From assembly GCF_001512285.1 (NCBI RefSeq), contig NZ_LNUV01000006.1:1600361-1664360 (forward strand): a stretch of 64,000 bases of DNA, given 5' to 3'. The notes beneath the pieces are model-generated. The model had not been told where the DNA came from and did not search any database. It saw only the letters and a list, made by a program, of their open reading frames with translations. The DNA is from Arthrobacter sp. EpRS71 (lineage in GTDB: Bacteria > Actinomycetota > Actinomycetes > Actinomycetales > Micrococcaceae). Position numbers and translations under genes: made by a program. This document shows, piece after piece, positions 18,241 through 25,579 of the stretch. How positions within the stretch are numbered: position 1 is the first letter of the stretch; every line of letters begins with the position of its first letter.

Positions 18241-18360
18241 GTGAAGAAGTTGCTGGTAGTTGTGGCAGCTGCAATCGCAGGCGTCCTGGTCTATAAAAAG
18301 GCACAGGAATCCGAAGCCCGGAAGGATGTCTGGAGCAAGTCAACCGATACGGTGGACTAG
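18241..18360 (+). CDS. DLW-39-like small membrane peptide
   Basis: A 39-codon ORF starting with GTG after GAGGTG. It begins MKKLLVVVAAAIAGVLVYKK, a single membrane helix, followed by a charged tail with DVW and ending in STDTVD. The size, the helix and the place between tRNA-Ile and tRNA-Ala match the actinobacterial 'DLW-39 family' of 39-residue proteins, although the motif here reads DVW rather than DLW. Function is unknown. Too short for most gene finders. Confidence 0.82.
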   Translation: MKKLLVVVAAAIAGVLVYKKAQESEARKDVWSKSTDTVD

Positions 18361-18430
18361 CCGAAGAGCCCGGTGCGGATTGGTAAATACCAGTCCTGAC
18401 ATGGGGTATGATTGATGGGTTGCTTCTTAT

Positions 18431-18506
18431 GGGGGCATGGCGCAATTGGTAGCGCACCTGCTTTGCAAGCAGGGGGTTCGGGGTTCGAGTCCCCGTGCCT
18501 CCACCA
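18431..18506 (+). tRNA. tRNA-Ala (anticodon TGC)
   Basis: Acceptor GGGGGCA (18431-18437) pairs with TGCCTCC (18496-18502), then A and an encoded CCA (18504-18506). The anticodon stem CCTGC/GCAGG encloses TTTGCAA, giving TGC. The T loop GTTCGAG is normal. Confidence 0.97.
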
Positions 18507-18510
18507 TAAG

Positions 18511-18546
18511 AAAAGTCCCGGTCAGAAATGACCGGGACTTTTGCTT
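18511..18546 (+). terminator. terminator after tRNA-Ala
   Basis: AAAGTCCCGGTCA and TGACCGGGACTTTT form a 13-base stem around a GAAA loop, followed by a T-rich stretch. It ends the tRNA-Ile/DLW-39/tRNA-Ala transcript. Confidence 0.92.
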
Positions 18547-18579
18547 TTAAGAACCTTTTCGAACCTCAACGGCAATTCA

Positions 18580-18836
18580 GGGTTATAGGACAAAACGTGT
18601 GTAAATCTCGGGTGTGTCATGTGCGGCCTGCCCATCCTTTGCGATGCCAGAGTCCTTCGTCGGCGCTGAGTCCGGTGCTGTAGAGCTCGGGGCCGGGCTT
18701 CTGCTCACAAATCAAACACTCCAGAGATATGCAAGCACCCCAGCCACCCTAAGCTTCAAAAGCTTAGCTACCCCGGATTTCCCGCGCGATCACTGGGAAG
18801 CAAGCCCCTCCCATACACACGTTTTGTCCTATACCC
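18580..18836. mobile_element. MITE-like non-autonomous insertion
   Basis: A 257-base element bounded by terminal inverted repeats. TATAGGACAAAACGTGTGTA at 18584-18603 is repeated exactly in inverse orientation at 18814-18833. The outer ends are GGGT and CCC. The element is flanked on both sides by the direct repeat GCAATTCA (18572-18579 and 18837-18844), an apparent 8-bp target duplication. An internal 8-base hairpin (CTAAGCTT/AAGCTTAG, 18749-18767) is present. The only ORF inside is short and unconvincing, so movement would need a transposase elsewhere. Eight-base duplications are typical of ISL3-family elements, but the family cannot be settled here. Confidence 0.75.
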
Positions 18837-18915
18837 GCAATTCATTTGCGCCGAATATTCTGAGGCCTGCTGACGTTTGACAGGCGGGGAACCTTCACCG
18901 CATTAGGGTGGATCC

Positions 18916-19824
18916 GTGACTCTTCTCATTGCTGCGCTCGGTGTCCTGGGAGTGGCCTCTTCCGGCCCGCTTATTGCCGGAACGCTCGGTGCCACTTCGG
19001 TGACTGCGCTGGCCATAGCGTTCTGGCGCAATGCGATAGGTGCCGTGGTGATGGCTGGCCCCGTCATCATTCGGGAGCCCAAAGCGTTCGGGCAGATCAC
19101 GCGGCGTGAGTTTGGCTGGTCTGCTGTGGCCGCCGCGGCGTTGGCCTTCCACTTCGCTTGCTTCATCACTGCACTTCAGCTGACGTCAGTGGCTGCGGCC
19201 ACTGCGTTGGTGTGCCTGCAGTCGGGGTGGATCGCGGTGTTCCAGATGTTCCGGGGTACCCGGCACAAGTGGCCGGTCCTCGTGGGGCTGGGCATCGCTT
19301 TTGGCGGCGTTGTAGCCATCACCGGGTTCGACATGGGTTCTTCCCCGGAAGCGCTCCTGGGCGACCTTCTGGCACTCGCCGGCGGCGCCCTGGCCGGCCT
19401 CTACACACTGGCCGGTGGCAAAGCGAGGCAATCCATGGGTACGGGAACGTACACCACGCTCTGCTACGGCATGTGCGCCGTGATTGTGGCCGGGATGGCG
19501 TTATTCACTGCCCAGCCGCTCTCAGGGTTCGACGCCGGCGGTTGGCTTGGCATTATTGCCATCACCGTGTGTGCGCAGCTGGTAGGGCATACGGCCTTCA
19601 ATCATCTACTGGCCACCATGAGCCCGTTGTTGGTCTCCATGATCATCCTGCTGGAGATTCCGGGAGCTGCTCTTCTGGCGGCCATCTTCCTGAATGAAAC
19701 CTTGCCCGCTGGTACTTATGCGGGGTTGGCGCTGATCCTTGCGGGGCTGGCCGTGGTTGTCGGCGGTCAGCGGCGCGGGCGGCCGGAAGCAGACCGACGC
19801 GAAGCCGAACTGGGCACAGACTAA
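18916..19824 (+). CDS. EamA/DMT-family transporter
   Basis: A 302-residue inner-membrane protein of the drug/metabolite transporter superfamily, with ten hydrophobic segments in two EamA halves (about 1-135 and 145-280). Family members export amino acids, metabolites or drugs; the substrate cannot be read from sequence. It starts with GTG after AGGGTGG. It stands alone between the MITE-like element and a convergent glycosyltransferase. A charged tail rich in Arg and Glu ends the protein. Confidence 0.85.
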   Translation: MTLLIAALGVLGVASSGPLIAGTLGATSVTALAIAFWRNAIGAVVMAGPVIIREPKAFGQITRREFGWSAVAAAALAFHFACFITALQLTSVAAATALVCLQSGWIAVFQMFRGTRHKWPVLVGLGIAFGGVVAITGFDMGSSPEALLGDLLALAGGALAGLYTLAGGKARQSMGTGTYTTLCYGMCAVIVAGMALFTAQPLSGFDAGGWLGIIAITVCAQLVGHTAFNHLLATMSPLLVSMIILLEIPGAALLAAIFLNETLPAGTYAGLALILAGLAVVVGGQRRGRPEADRREAELGTD

Positions 19825-19842
19825 GGTGCCGCCGTCGGGCGT

Positions 19843-20721
19843 TTACACACCGCCGCGGCGGGCGCCTTGGGTGGAGTTGGCCGTGTGGATGGCACGCAGC
19901 AACTTCGCGGGGAAGTACACGGAGAAGAACACCACCATAGGCGCCTTCAAAGCCATCTTCTTGACGTTGTGGGCCTTGTACGTCCGATCGAAACGCTGGA
20001 CGTAGTAGCGGTAGTCCCTGGGTGAGTCCTCAAGCCGCCGTGCGGACATGCCGGACACCATCTGGGGAAGGTACTGCACTTTGAGATCGTGCTCGAACAG
20101 GTGCAGCGAAAGATCGATGTCCTCGTGCATCTCGTCCTTGGGGTCCAGGCACGCTTCATCACGGATGGTTTCCCATGCCGAGCGGCGGAGGGCCATGTTG
20201 GAGCCGAAGAGGAAATGATACTGATGCTTGGCCAGACGGAGCATGAGCTGACGCATCTTGTCGTCCGCCTTGAGCCCGAACCGGCGCATAGGCATGTCGT
20301 AGTAGACCACTGGACCGGTGGCAGCCGCCACGGACGGGTCCATGAAGGCCTTTTGGACTTGTTCCACCCAATCGGGTTCAAGGACTGAGTCAGCGTCGAT
20401 GCGGCCCACCACATCTCCCGTGGCGTTATTCAGCCCGTGGTTGCGCGTGGGGATGAGACCCTGTGCGCCTTCCTGCCGCAGGAGGATGATGGGGCTTTCA
20501 GGGTATTCCTGCTGCATCTGCCGCACGATCCTGGCCGTGCGGTCCGTGGACAGGTTATCAACCACAATGATCTCTTCAGCGGGAACCGACTGGTAGATGG
20601 CCGCGATGAGGCACTGGCGAATGACGCTTTCCTCGTTATACGCCGGGATGACGATGGATACGCCGGGGGGTTCCGGAGCATCCTGAAGGGAACCCGCGAG
20701 GGGTCTATCGGCTGACATCAC
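19843..20721 (-). CDS. family 2 glycosyltransferase
   Basis: A GT-A fold glycosyltransferase of 292 residues. VSIVIPAYNEESVIRQC near residue 20 and the acidic metal/nucleotide-binding segment GRIDADSVLEPDW near 110 are diagnostic; EDIDLSLHL near 205 carries a further acidic motif. A hydrophobic stretch near the C-terminus (APMVVFFSVYFPAKLL) may sit at the membrane. It probably transfers a sugar to a cell-surface glycan or lipid; donor and acceptor are unknown. It is not in an operon with recognisable polysaccharide genes. Confidence 0.88.
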   Translation of the reverse strand: MMSADRPLAGSLQDAPEPPGVSIVIPAYNEESVIRQCLIAAIYQSVPAEEIIVVDNLSTDRTARIVRQMQQEYPESPIILLRQEGAQGLIPTRNHGLNNATGDVVGRIDADSVLEPDWVEQVQKAFMDPSVAAATGPVVYYDMPMRRFGLKADDKMRQLMLRLAKHQYHFLFGSNMALRRSAWETIRDEACLDPKDEMHEDIDLSLHLFEHDLKVQYLPQMVSGMSARRLEDSPRDYRYYVQRFDRTYKAHNVKKMALKAPMVVFFSVYFPAKLLRAIHTANSTQGARRGGV

Positions 20722-20782
20722 CTCAAATCTAACACCCGGGCCGGGGCATGCGATGGAGGCTTTGGTTACAAGCCGGCAAACA

Positions 20783-20818
20783 CTGAAGGGACCCCGGCCT
20801 TTGCCGGGATCCCTTCAG
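20783..20818. terminator. hairpin terminator between two minus-strand genes
   Basis: CTGAAGGGA-CCCCGGC pairs with GCCGGGA-TCCCTTCAG around a short loop, giving a stem of about 15 pairs. It lies 44 bases past the end of the repeat-rich membrane protein gene and so should stop its leftward transcript. Confidence 0.75.
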
Positions 20819-20862
20819 ATGATTGACTGTGCAAGCCCCTGTTCGAGGCTGCAGGTCAGAGG

Positions 20863-21798
20863 TTAGTTCTGTGCACCTTTGCCGTCGGTGTCCTTGTGCA
20901 GGCTGGCCGCAATGTTCTTGACGGCAGTCTTGGCGTCGGTTGCCACCTTCGCAGCGGTGTCCTCAGCGTTTTCCACGGCATCCTTGGTGGCCTGCTTGGC
21001 TTCGGCAGCAGCATCCTCAGGTGGAGTGCTGTTTTCCTTGATCTCGTCCACAGTGGAAGCAGCGGCCGCTGTTACGGACTCAACCGGAGTGGATGCAGGC
21101 TTCGGAGTGACGGGCGCGGGGGTCTTCCACGGGTCCTCCACCGGCTTGGAGGCCTTCCAAGCTGCAACACCAGCAGCTACGGCAGCAGCGATCACAGTGG
21201 CAATCAGCCAACCGCGCTTCTTGGGCTTTGGTTCCTTGCCCAACTTGGCGGAGACAGCCTTGGTGGCTTCATCAGCGGCCGCCTTGATCTGCTTGGTTGT
21301 GGTCTGTGCCTGTTCCTGCACGTTGTGCACAACGCCCGAGTCCACCAGCTTCTGGGCTACGGCGTCCACCTGCGCGGGGGCCTTTTCCAGAGCGTGGTGA
21401 ACTGCCACAGATGCATGTCCCAACTGCTCGGACAGCTTGGGGAGGTATTCGTCCACCACTTTGTCCTTGGCCTGGCCCAGAACGGGGGTTGCCTTGTTGA
21501 GGGCTTCCTGGATCCGGGGTGTGGCGTCTTCCACTGCGTCATGGATCTTCGGCGCGAGGTGCGCCAGGCCATCCTGAAGACGGGGTGTTACTACTGCCAC
21601 GCCGTCTGCGGCCTTGTGGGCAGCAGTCTTCAGCCCCTCTTGGATCTTGGGGGAAGCGGTATCAATGCCGTGCTGGATACGCGGGACAGCCCAATTCACG
21701 GCAGCCTCCACTCGGGGTGCTGCCCAGTCGCGGGCGTTCTCCACTCCGTCCGCAACGGATTGTTCGATGTCGCGGGCAATACGGTCTGATTTCTTCAC
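20863..21798 (-). CDS. repeat-rich membrane-anchored protein of unknown function
   Basis: I do not recognise a named family. The 311-residue protein (GTG start chosen because GGAGG lies 5 bases upstream; the next upstream in-frame ATG lacks a ribosome site) contains an amphipathic helical region (about 10-170) with recurring units of the type P(R/K)IQ-(D/E/H)-(G/A)-(L/I/V), for example TPRIQEAL, SPKIQEGL and APKIHDAV. One membrane helix follows (WLIATVIAAAVAAGVAAW, about 198-215). The Ala/Pro/Thr/Glu-rich tail looks extracellular and disordered. The repeats resemble apolipoprotein or LEA-type helices, suggesting lipid or membrane-surface contact. Confidence 0.7.
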   Translation of the reverse strand: MKKSDRIARDIEQSVADGVENARDWAAPRVEAAVNWAVPRIQHGIDTASPKIQEGLKTAAHKAADGVAVVTPRLQDGLAHLAPKIHDAVEDATPRIQEALNKATPVLGQAKDKVVDEYLPKLSEQLGHASVAVHHALEKAPAQVDAVAQKLVDSGVVHNVQEQAQTTTKQIKAAADEATKAVSAKLGKEPKPKKRGWLIATVIAAAVAAGVAAWKASKPVEDPWKTPAPVTPKPASTPVESVTAAAASTVDEIKENSTPPEDAAAEAKQATKDAVENAEDTAAKVATDAKTAVKNIAASLHKDTDGKGAQN

Positions 21799-21952
21799 AA
21801 CTACCTCCCGATACACATGCTGGTTTGTTGCTAGCCTACGTCGCTTGTGGAACACCGGCTATTCATCCGTCCGAGTTGGTGCCGGATTTCACCGAGCGCG
21901 GAACCGGCTTTACAGCCGTCCTGGCGTTGACCCTGCATGGAAGAATGGGGCC

Positions 21953-22495
21953 ATGACCATCGCAACCGCAAAAGCAACGATCCACACAAGCCTCGGCGAC
22001 ATCAAGGTTGACCTCTTCGGCAACCACGCCCCCAAGACGGTCGCCAACTTTGTTGGCCTGGCTACGGGCGAAAAGTCCTGGAACCACCCGGAAACCGGCG
22101 AGAACAAGACCGGCACTCCCCTTTACAACGGCACCATCTTCCACCGGATCATCAAAGACTTCATGATCCAGGCAGGCGATCCCTTGGGCCGCGGCGTGGG
22201 TGGCCCGGGCTACCAGTTCGACGACGAAATCCACCCGGAACTGACCTTCAACGCTCCGTACAAGCTTGCTATGGCCAACGCCGGCATCCAGATGGGCAAG
22301 GGCACCAACGGGTCACAGTTCTTCATCACCACCGTGAACACCGATTGGCTGTTCGGCAAGCACAGCATCTTCGGCGAGGTCACGGATGAGGAATCCCGCA
22401 AGGTTGTGGACGCTATTGAGTCTGTCCGCACCGGCATGGGCGACCGCCCGGTTGAAGACGTTGTCATCAACAGCATCGACATCGAACAGCTCTAG
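21953..22495 (+). CDS. cyclophilin-type peptidyl-prolyl isomerase
   Basis: Catalyses cis-trans isomerisation of proline peptide bonds. FHRIIKDFMIQAGDP and NGSQFFITT are the cyclophilin active-site segments, with VDLFGNHAPKTVANFVGLA near the start. The ATG at 21953 gives 180 residues, the usual size of cytoplasmic actinobacterial PpiA-type enzymes; upstream in-frame sequence is not conserved. No signal peptide is present, so it should be cytosolic. It is divergent from the repeat-rich protein gene and 21 bases ahead of the rhomboid gene. Confidence 0.94.
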   Translation: MTIATAKATIHTSLGDIKVDLFGNHAPKTVANFVGLATGEKSWNHPETGENKTGTPLYNGTIFHRIIKDFMIQAGDPLGRGVGGPGYQFDDEIHPELTFNAPYKLAMANAGIQMGKGTNGSQFFITTVNTDWLFGKHSIFGEVTDEESRKVVDAIESVRTGMGDRPVEDVVINSIDIEQL

Positions 22496-22516
22496 CCACA
22501 GGCTGAACCAGAGCTC

Positions 22517-23371
22517 ATGAGTTACGGAATTCCGTCGGCCGAGCCGTCCGCTGATGTTCCGGTGTGCCCCAGGCACCCGGACAGGCCCTCCTATGTGCGG
22601 TGCCAGCGCTGTGGGCGCCCTGCGTGCCCCGAGTGCCAGCGGACGGCTGCCGTCGGATTCCAGTGCGTTGACTGTGTCAACGAACAAAAACGTACGACGC
22701 CGGCTTTCAAGTCGCCGTATGGCGGTGCCTTGGCCGTGGGCCGGCCTTTGGTGACGTTCATCGTCATCGGTATTTGCGTGGTGGTGTACGCCCTTCAGTG
22801 GCTGTTGCCGGACGAGGTTGTCTTCCAAAACTTCGCCTTCGCCAATATCTTTGCCGACAGCGAGCCGTGGCGCATGCTCACTGCGGCCTTCCTGCATTCG
22901 CCAGGCTTTTTGCTCCACATAGTTCTGAACATGTACACGCTGTGGATCTTTGGACAGGCCCTTGAGCCTTTGCTCGGGCGGGTCCGTTTCCTGGCCGTGT
23001 ATCTCATATCGGCAATTGGTGGCTCCGTGGGCTACCTCCTGCTCACACCGAACTTCCCGGTAGTGGGAGTTGTTGGCGCATCCGGGGCCATCTTTGGCCT
23101 CTTTGGCGCCATGCTGGTGGTGCAGAGGCACAGGGGCGGCGAGACAAAACAACTCTGGGTTCTCATCGCCATCAATGGTGCGATCGGCTTCTTTGTGCCC
23201 AGCATTGCCTGGCAAGCCCACCTGGGCGGCCTGATCACGGGTGGACTCGCTGCTGCCGCGATTGCCTACGCTCCCAAGGGCAAGAACCAGGCTCTTCTCC
23301 AAACCGGAGGTCTCGTTCTGGTGGCAGGCCTGCTGGCAGTGGTCACGTGGTTCCGCGTCACCGCTGGATGA
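22517..23371 (+). CDS. rhomboid intramembrane serine protease with N-terminal zinc-binding region
   Basis: Cleaves membrane proteins inside the bilayer. Residues 15-60 hold a Cys/His-rich B-box-like metal-binding module (CPRHPDRPSYVRCQRCGRPA...CPEC...CVDC). The rhomboid domain has six membrane helices. The catalytic Ser lies in GASGAIFGLFGA (about residue 190) and the His in AHLGGLITGG (about 235). 284 residues in all. The layout is common in actinobacterial rhomboids, and it follows the cyclophilin gene closely. Substrates are unknown. Confidence 0.92.
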   Translation: MSYGIPSAEPSADVPVCPRHPDRPSYVRCQRCGRPACPECQRTAAVGFQCVDCVNEQKRTTPAFKSPYGGALAVGRPLVTFIVIGICVVVYALQWLLPDEVVFQNFAFANIFADSEPWRMLTAAFLHSPGFLLHIVLNMYTLWIFGQALEPLLGRVRFLAVYLISAIGGSVGYLLLTPNFPVVGVVGASGAIFGLFGAMLVVQRHRGGETKQLWVLIAINGAIGFFVPSIAWQAHLGGLITGGLAAAAIAYAPKGKNQALLQTGGLVLVAGLLAVVTWFRVTAG

Positions 23372-23388
23372 TGAGTGAAATCCCTAGC

Positions 23389-23421
23389 CACAACGCTGCA
23401 GCGCTCCGCAGCGCCCTTGTG
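23389..23421 (+). terminator. possible terminator between convergent genes
   Basis: CACAA plus GCTGC pair with GCAGC plus TTGTG around an eight-base loop, with a small bulge. It lies between the rhomboid stop and the convergent GyrI-like gene. There is no clear T run, so confidence is limited. Confidence 0.4.
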
Positions 23422-23447
23422 CCCGTGACGTTGGGCTCGTCGCCTCT

Positions 23448-24068
23448 CTAGCCTGCGTCCCGAGTGACCGGCTGCCGCAGGATGGTCTTGAGCTTTTCCG
23501 GCGCGGTGCGCCGGGGATCCCCAAGATAGATCTCGTGGTGCCTGCCGGTCATGGTCAATGCCTGCGACGGAATGAAAGCGTTGTGCATCTCCTCAAGCAC
23601 GGGTCCTTCGTTGTCATACGGACCTACATGGAGTGTCTGCACGCTCAGCCCCTCCTCCAGCGACTCCAGACGGAGTGCTTCCAGTGCCGGTGCCTGGCCC
23701 TTTGTGGCGACGGTCTGACGCGCAGCGTCAAAGTGATCCTGGGTGATCCAGTCAGGAACCATGTTCATGAGTGTCCAGTCCCAGCGTGACTTGTCCCTGG
23801 CATGGGTGAAGGACTCCATGTCGTCGGACCACCACAGCCCTTCCAACGGCATGACGCCATAATCCTGTCCCAGTTCCGTTTTGCTGAAGAACTTCAGTTT
23901 GTAGGCGACGGGGTAGAGAGTGGTCAACGCGTCCTTATAGGCCCGCGCGGTGTTGGGGTCCCCGTGACCGTCGATCATCAGGAATGTGAGCCGGGGTACC
24001 GTCACCACAGAAAAAACGCCGCGCTTGGCACTGTACGACGGGATCTGCTTCTTGAAGTCGCTCTTCAT
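23448..24068 (-). CDS. GyrI-like domain protein
   Basis: A 206-residue protein whose N-terminal part (MKSDFKKQIPSYSAKRGVFS, then VPRLTFLMIDGHGDPN) and later segments resemble the GyrI-like small-molecule-binding fold also found in the C-terminus of AraC/MerR-type multidrug regulators. No DNA-binding domain is present. A longer ORF begins at 24131, but that start would run through a DnaA box, so the ATG at 24068 is preferred. The ribosome site is weak. Members of this stand-alone group may bind or hydrolyse small toxic compounds; the role here is unknown. Confidence 0.78.
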   Translation of the reverse strand: MKSDFKKQIPSYSAKRGVFSVVTVPRLTFLMIDGHGDPNTARAYKDALTTLYPVAYKLKFFSKTELGQDYGVMPLEGLWWSDDMESFTHARDKSRWDWTLMNMVPDWITQDHFDAARQTVATKGQAPALEALRLESLEEGLSVQTLHVGPYDNEGPVLEEMHNAFIPSQALTMTGRHHEIYLGDPRRTAPEKLKTILRQPVTRDAG

Positions 24069-24121
24069 GGCACCACGGTACGCCCTCCAGGCATAGTGGT
24101 CCGACGGAGGCACTGACCAGG

Positions 24122-24787
24122 TTATCCACAAGCGTTATCCACACTGTGCGTAACTTACATCCGTGTAGTTAGACCCACATCCCGCCGTTGGACCCGTCAG
24201 AGCGGTAGATATCCCCCGAAAGGCATGAATTTCTCCACAACTGTGGATAACTTTGTCCCCGTGGGGGTCGAATATGTGGACAACCGGGGGTATTGAGGCT
24301 CTTCTGTGGATAAGTCTGTTAATTCAGCCCCGAAGTGCCGTCTATCAACAGGCTTATCAACAATGTTAATAACTTACAGCCGTGTAGTTCACCGACTGTT
24401 ATGGCCCATACAGCCCTGCATCGCGGCGATTCCGGAATTGAAACCCACAAGTTTTCCCCACTTGTGGATAACTTGTGGGTAGGGGGCTGTTGTTAAGTGG
24501 GTAACTTTCAATGGACCCCCGACGACGCCAGCAAGTGTGCGGGCCGTGCCGGAGTGCACTTGAAAAGTCCGCCGGAGACAGCTTTGGCAAATCCGACAAT
24601 CCGAAGATGTTGAACATACGGTGAAGCTTGAGGCACTATCCACAGCGCTGTACACAGTGGGTATAAGTCACCACTGGGTATTTTCGCTCCAAAACCGGCA
24701 GCAACACGGCGATTCGGGTCCTTAATACGTTGATGTCCACAGACTTTATCCACGCCTGTGGATAACGTTCCCCACTTCTGTGGACAA
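24122..24787. other. non-oriC DnaA-box cluster
   Basis: This non-coding 666-base stretch lies between the GyrI-like gene and tag. Perfect 9-base DnaA boxes (TTATCCACA or its complement) occur at 24122-24130, 24135-24143, 24242-24250, 24305-24313, 24463-24471 and 24757-24765. Variants occur at 24275-24283, 24354-24362, 24636-24644, 24746-24754 and 24779-24787. A 20-base direct repeat with one mismatch occurs at 24151-24170 and 24370-24389. An 11-base inverted repeat at 24443-24453/24470-24480 encloses one box. Several A+T-rich patches are present. It could titrate DnaA (as datA does), reactivate it (as DARS does), or be a second origin-like locus. Confidence 0.85.
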
Positions 24788-24858
24788 GGATCGGTGGCAT
24801 CTGCGGAAGAGCTGACGGTCCTTTGGCTGACCACCTACTCCAGGAGCCAAACCCCTCC

Positions 24859-25458
24859 TCAGATCCACACGCCCGATGTTCCACGGCGGTGGCTGTCCAC
24901 CAGATGTGTGTCAATGATTCCGATTGCTTCCATCAAGGCGTACATGGTGGTGGGCCCGACGAAAGCGAAACCCTTCTTGCGGAGCGCCTTGGACAGGGCG
25001 ACCGACTCCGGCGAGGTAGTGGGGATGTCGGCAAACGTACGGGGCTCCGGGGTGCTTTCAGGCTGGAAGGACCAGACGAAGTCCACCAAGCCGCCCTCAT
25101 CACGGAGTGCGATGGTGGCCTTGGCATTGGTGATGGCCGCTCGGATCTTGAGACGGTTGCGTACGATCCCGGCGTCCAGCATGAGCCGTTCGACGTCGGC
25201 CTCTGTGAAGGCGGCAACGCTCTCCGGATGGAAATCCAGGAAAGCCTTCCGGAACGAGTCCCGCTTCCGCAGGATGGTGGCCCAGGACAGGCCGGCTTGG
25301 AATGCTTCAAGACTGATGCGCTCGTACATGCCCTGCTCATCCCGGACCGGCATGCCCCACTCGTGATCGTAGTAAGCCTGCATGAGTGCGTCCGAAGCGG
25401 CCCACAGGGGCCGGGCAAGACCATCTTCGCCGATAATGATGCCGTTATCCGGGCTCAT
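24859..25458 (-). CDS. tag: DNA-3-methyladenine glycosylase I
   Basis: Removes 3-methyladenine from alkylated DNA. The 199-residue protein has the Tag signatures: YYDHEWGMPV near residue 30, FEAFQAGLSWxTIL-like LEAFQAGLSWATILRKRDSF near 50-70, and FVWSFQP near 130. The active-site Glu and Trp positions are intact. One zinc-site Cys near the N-terminus, usual in E. coli Tag, is not seen. It ends the alkylation-repair gene string, its ATG overlapping the stop of a 28-codon ORF. Confidence 0.95.
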   Translation of the reverse strand: MSPDNGIIIGEDGLARPLWAASDALMQAYYDHEWGMPVRDEQGMYERISLEAFQAGLSWATILRKRDSFRKAFLDFHPESVAAFTEADVERLMLDAGIVRNRLKIRAAITNAKATIALRDEGGLVDFVWSFQPESTPEPRTFADIPTTSPESVALSKALRKKGFAFVGPTTMYALMEAIGIIDTHLVDSHRRGTSGVWI

Positions 25459-25541
25459 GAACGCTCCTCTGCGGCCGAAACCCCAAGAGCCTCGGCAAAT
25501 TTTTTGGCTTCCGGGGATATTCTGCCCTGTGCCTGTGACAT
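25455..25541 (-). CDS. 28-residue ORF coupled to tag
   Basis: An ATG preceded by GGAGAAGGGGG on the minus strand opens a 28-codon frame (MSQAQGRISPEAKKFAEALG, then VSAAEERS). Its TGA overlaps the tag ATG (ATGA), the same junction used between other genes of this operon. The peptide looks like a single amphipathic helix. It may be a real small protein or a leader that couples tag translation. I do not recognise it. Confidence 0.5.
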   Translation of the reverse strand: MSQAQGRISPEAKKFAEALGVSAAEERS

Positions 25542-25579
25542 TCTGGCCCCCTTCTCCGTTCAGCGGCGGGGAATCCGCG

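Noticed and set aside
18614..18880. 88-codon ORF in the MITE-like element
   Set aside because: No ribosome site, no domain, and it runs through the right inverted repeat and target duplication, so it is unlikely to be a gene.
24069..24131. Upstream in-frame start for the GyrI-like gene
   Set aside because: The extension contains a DnaA box and unconserved residues; the ATG at 24068 matches the usual start of the family.
24758..25366. 202-codon plus-strand ORF over tag
   Set aside because: Antisense shadow of tag that begins inside the DnaA-box cluster.
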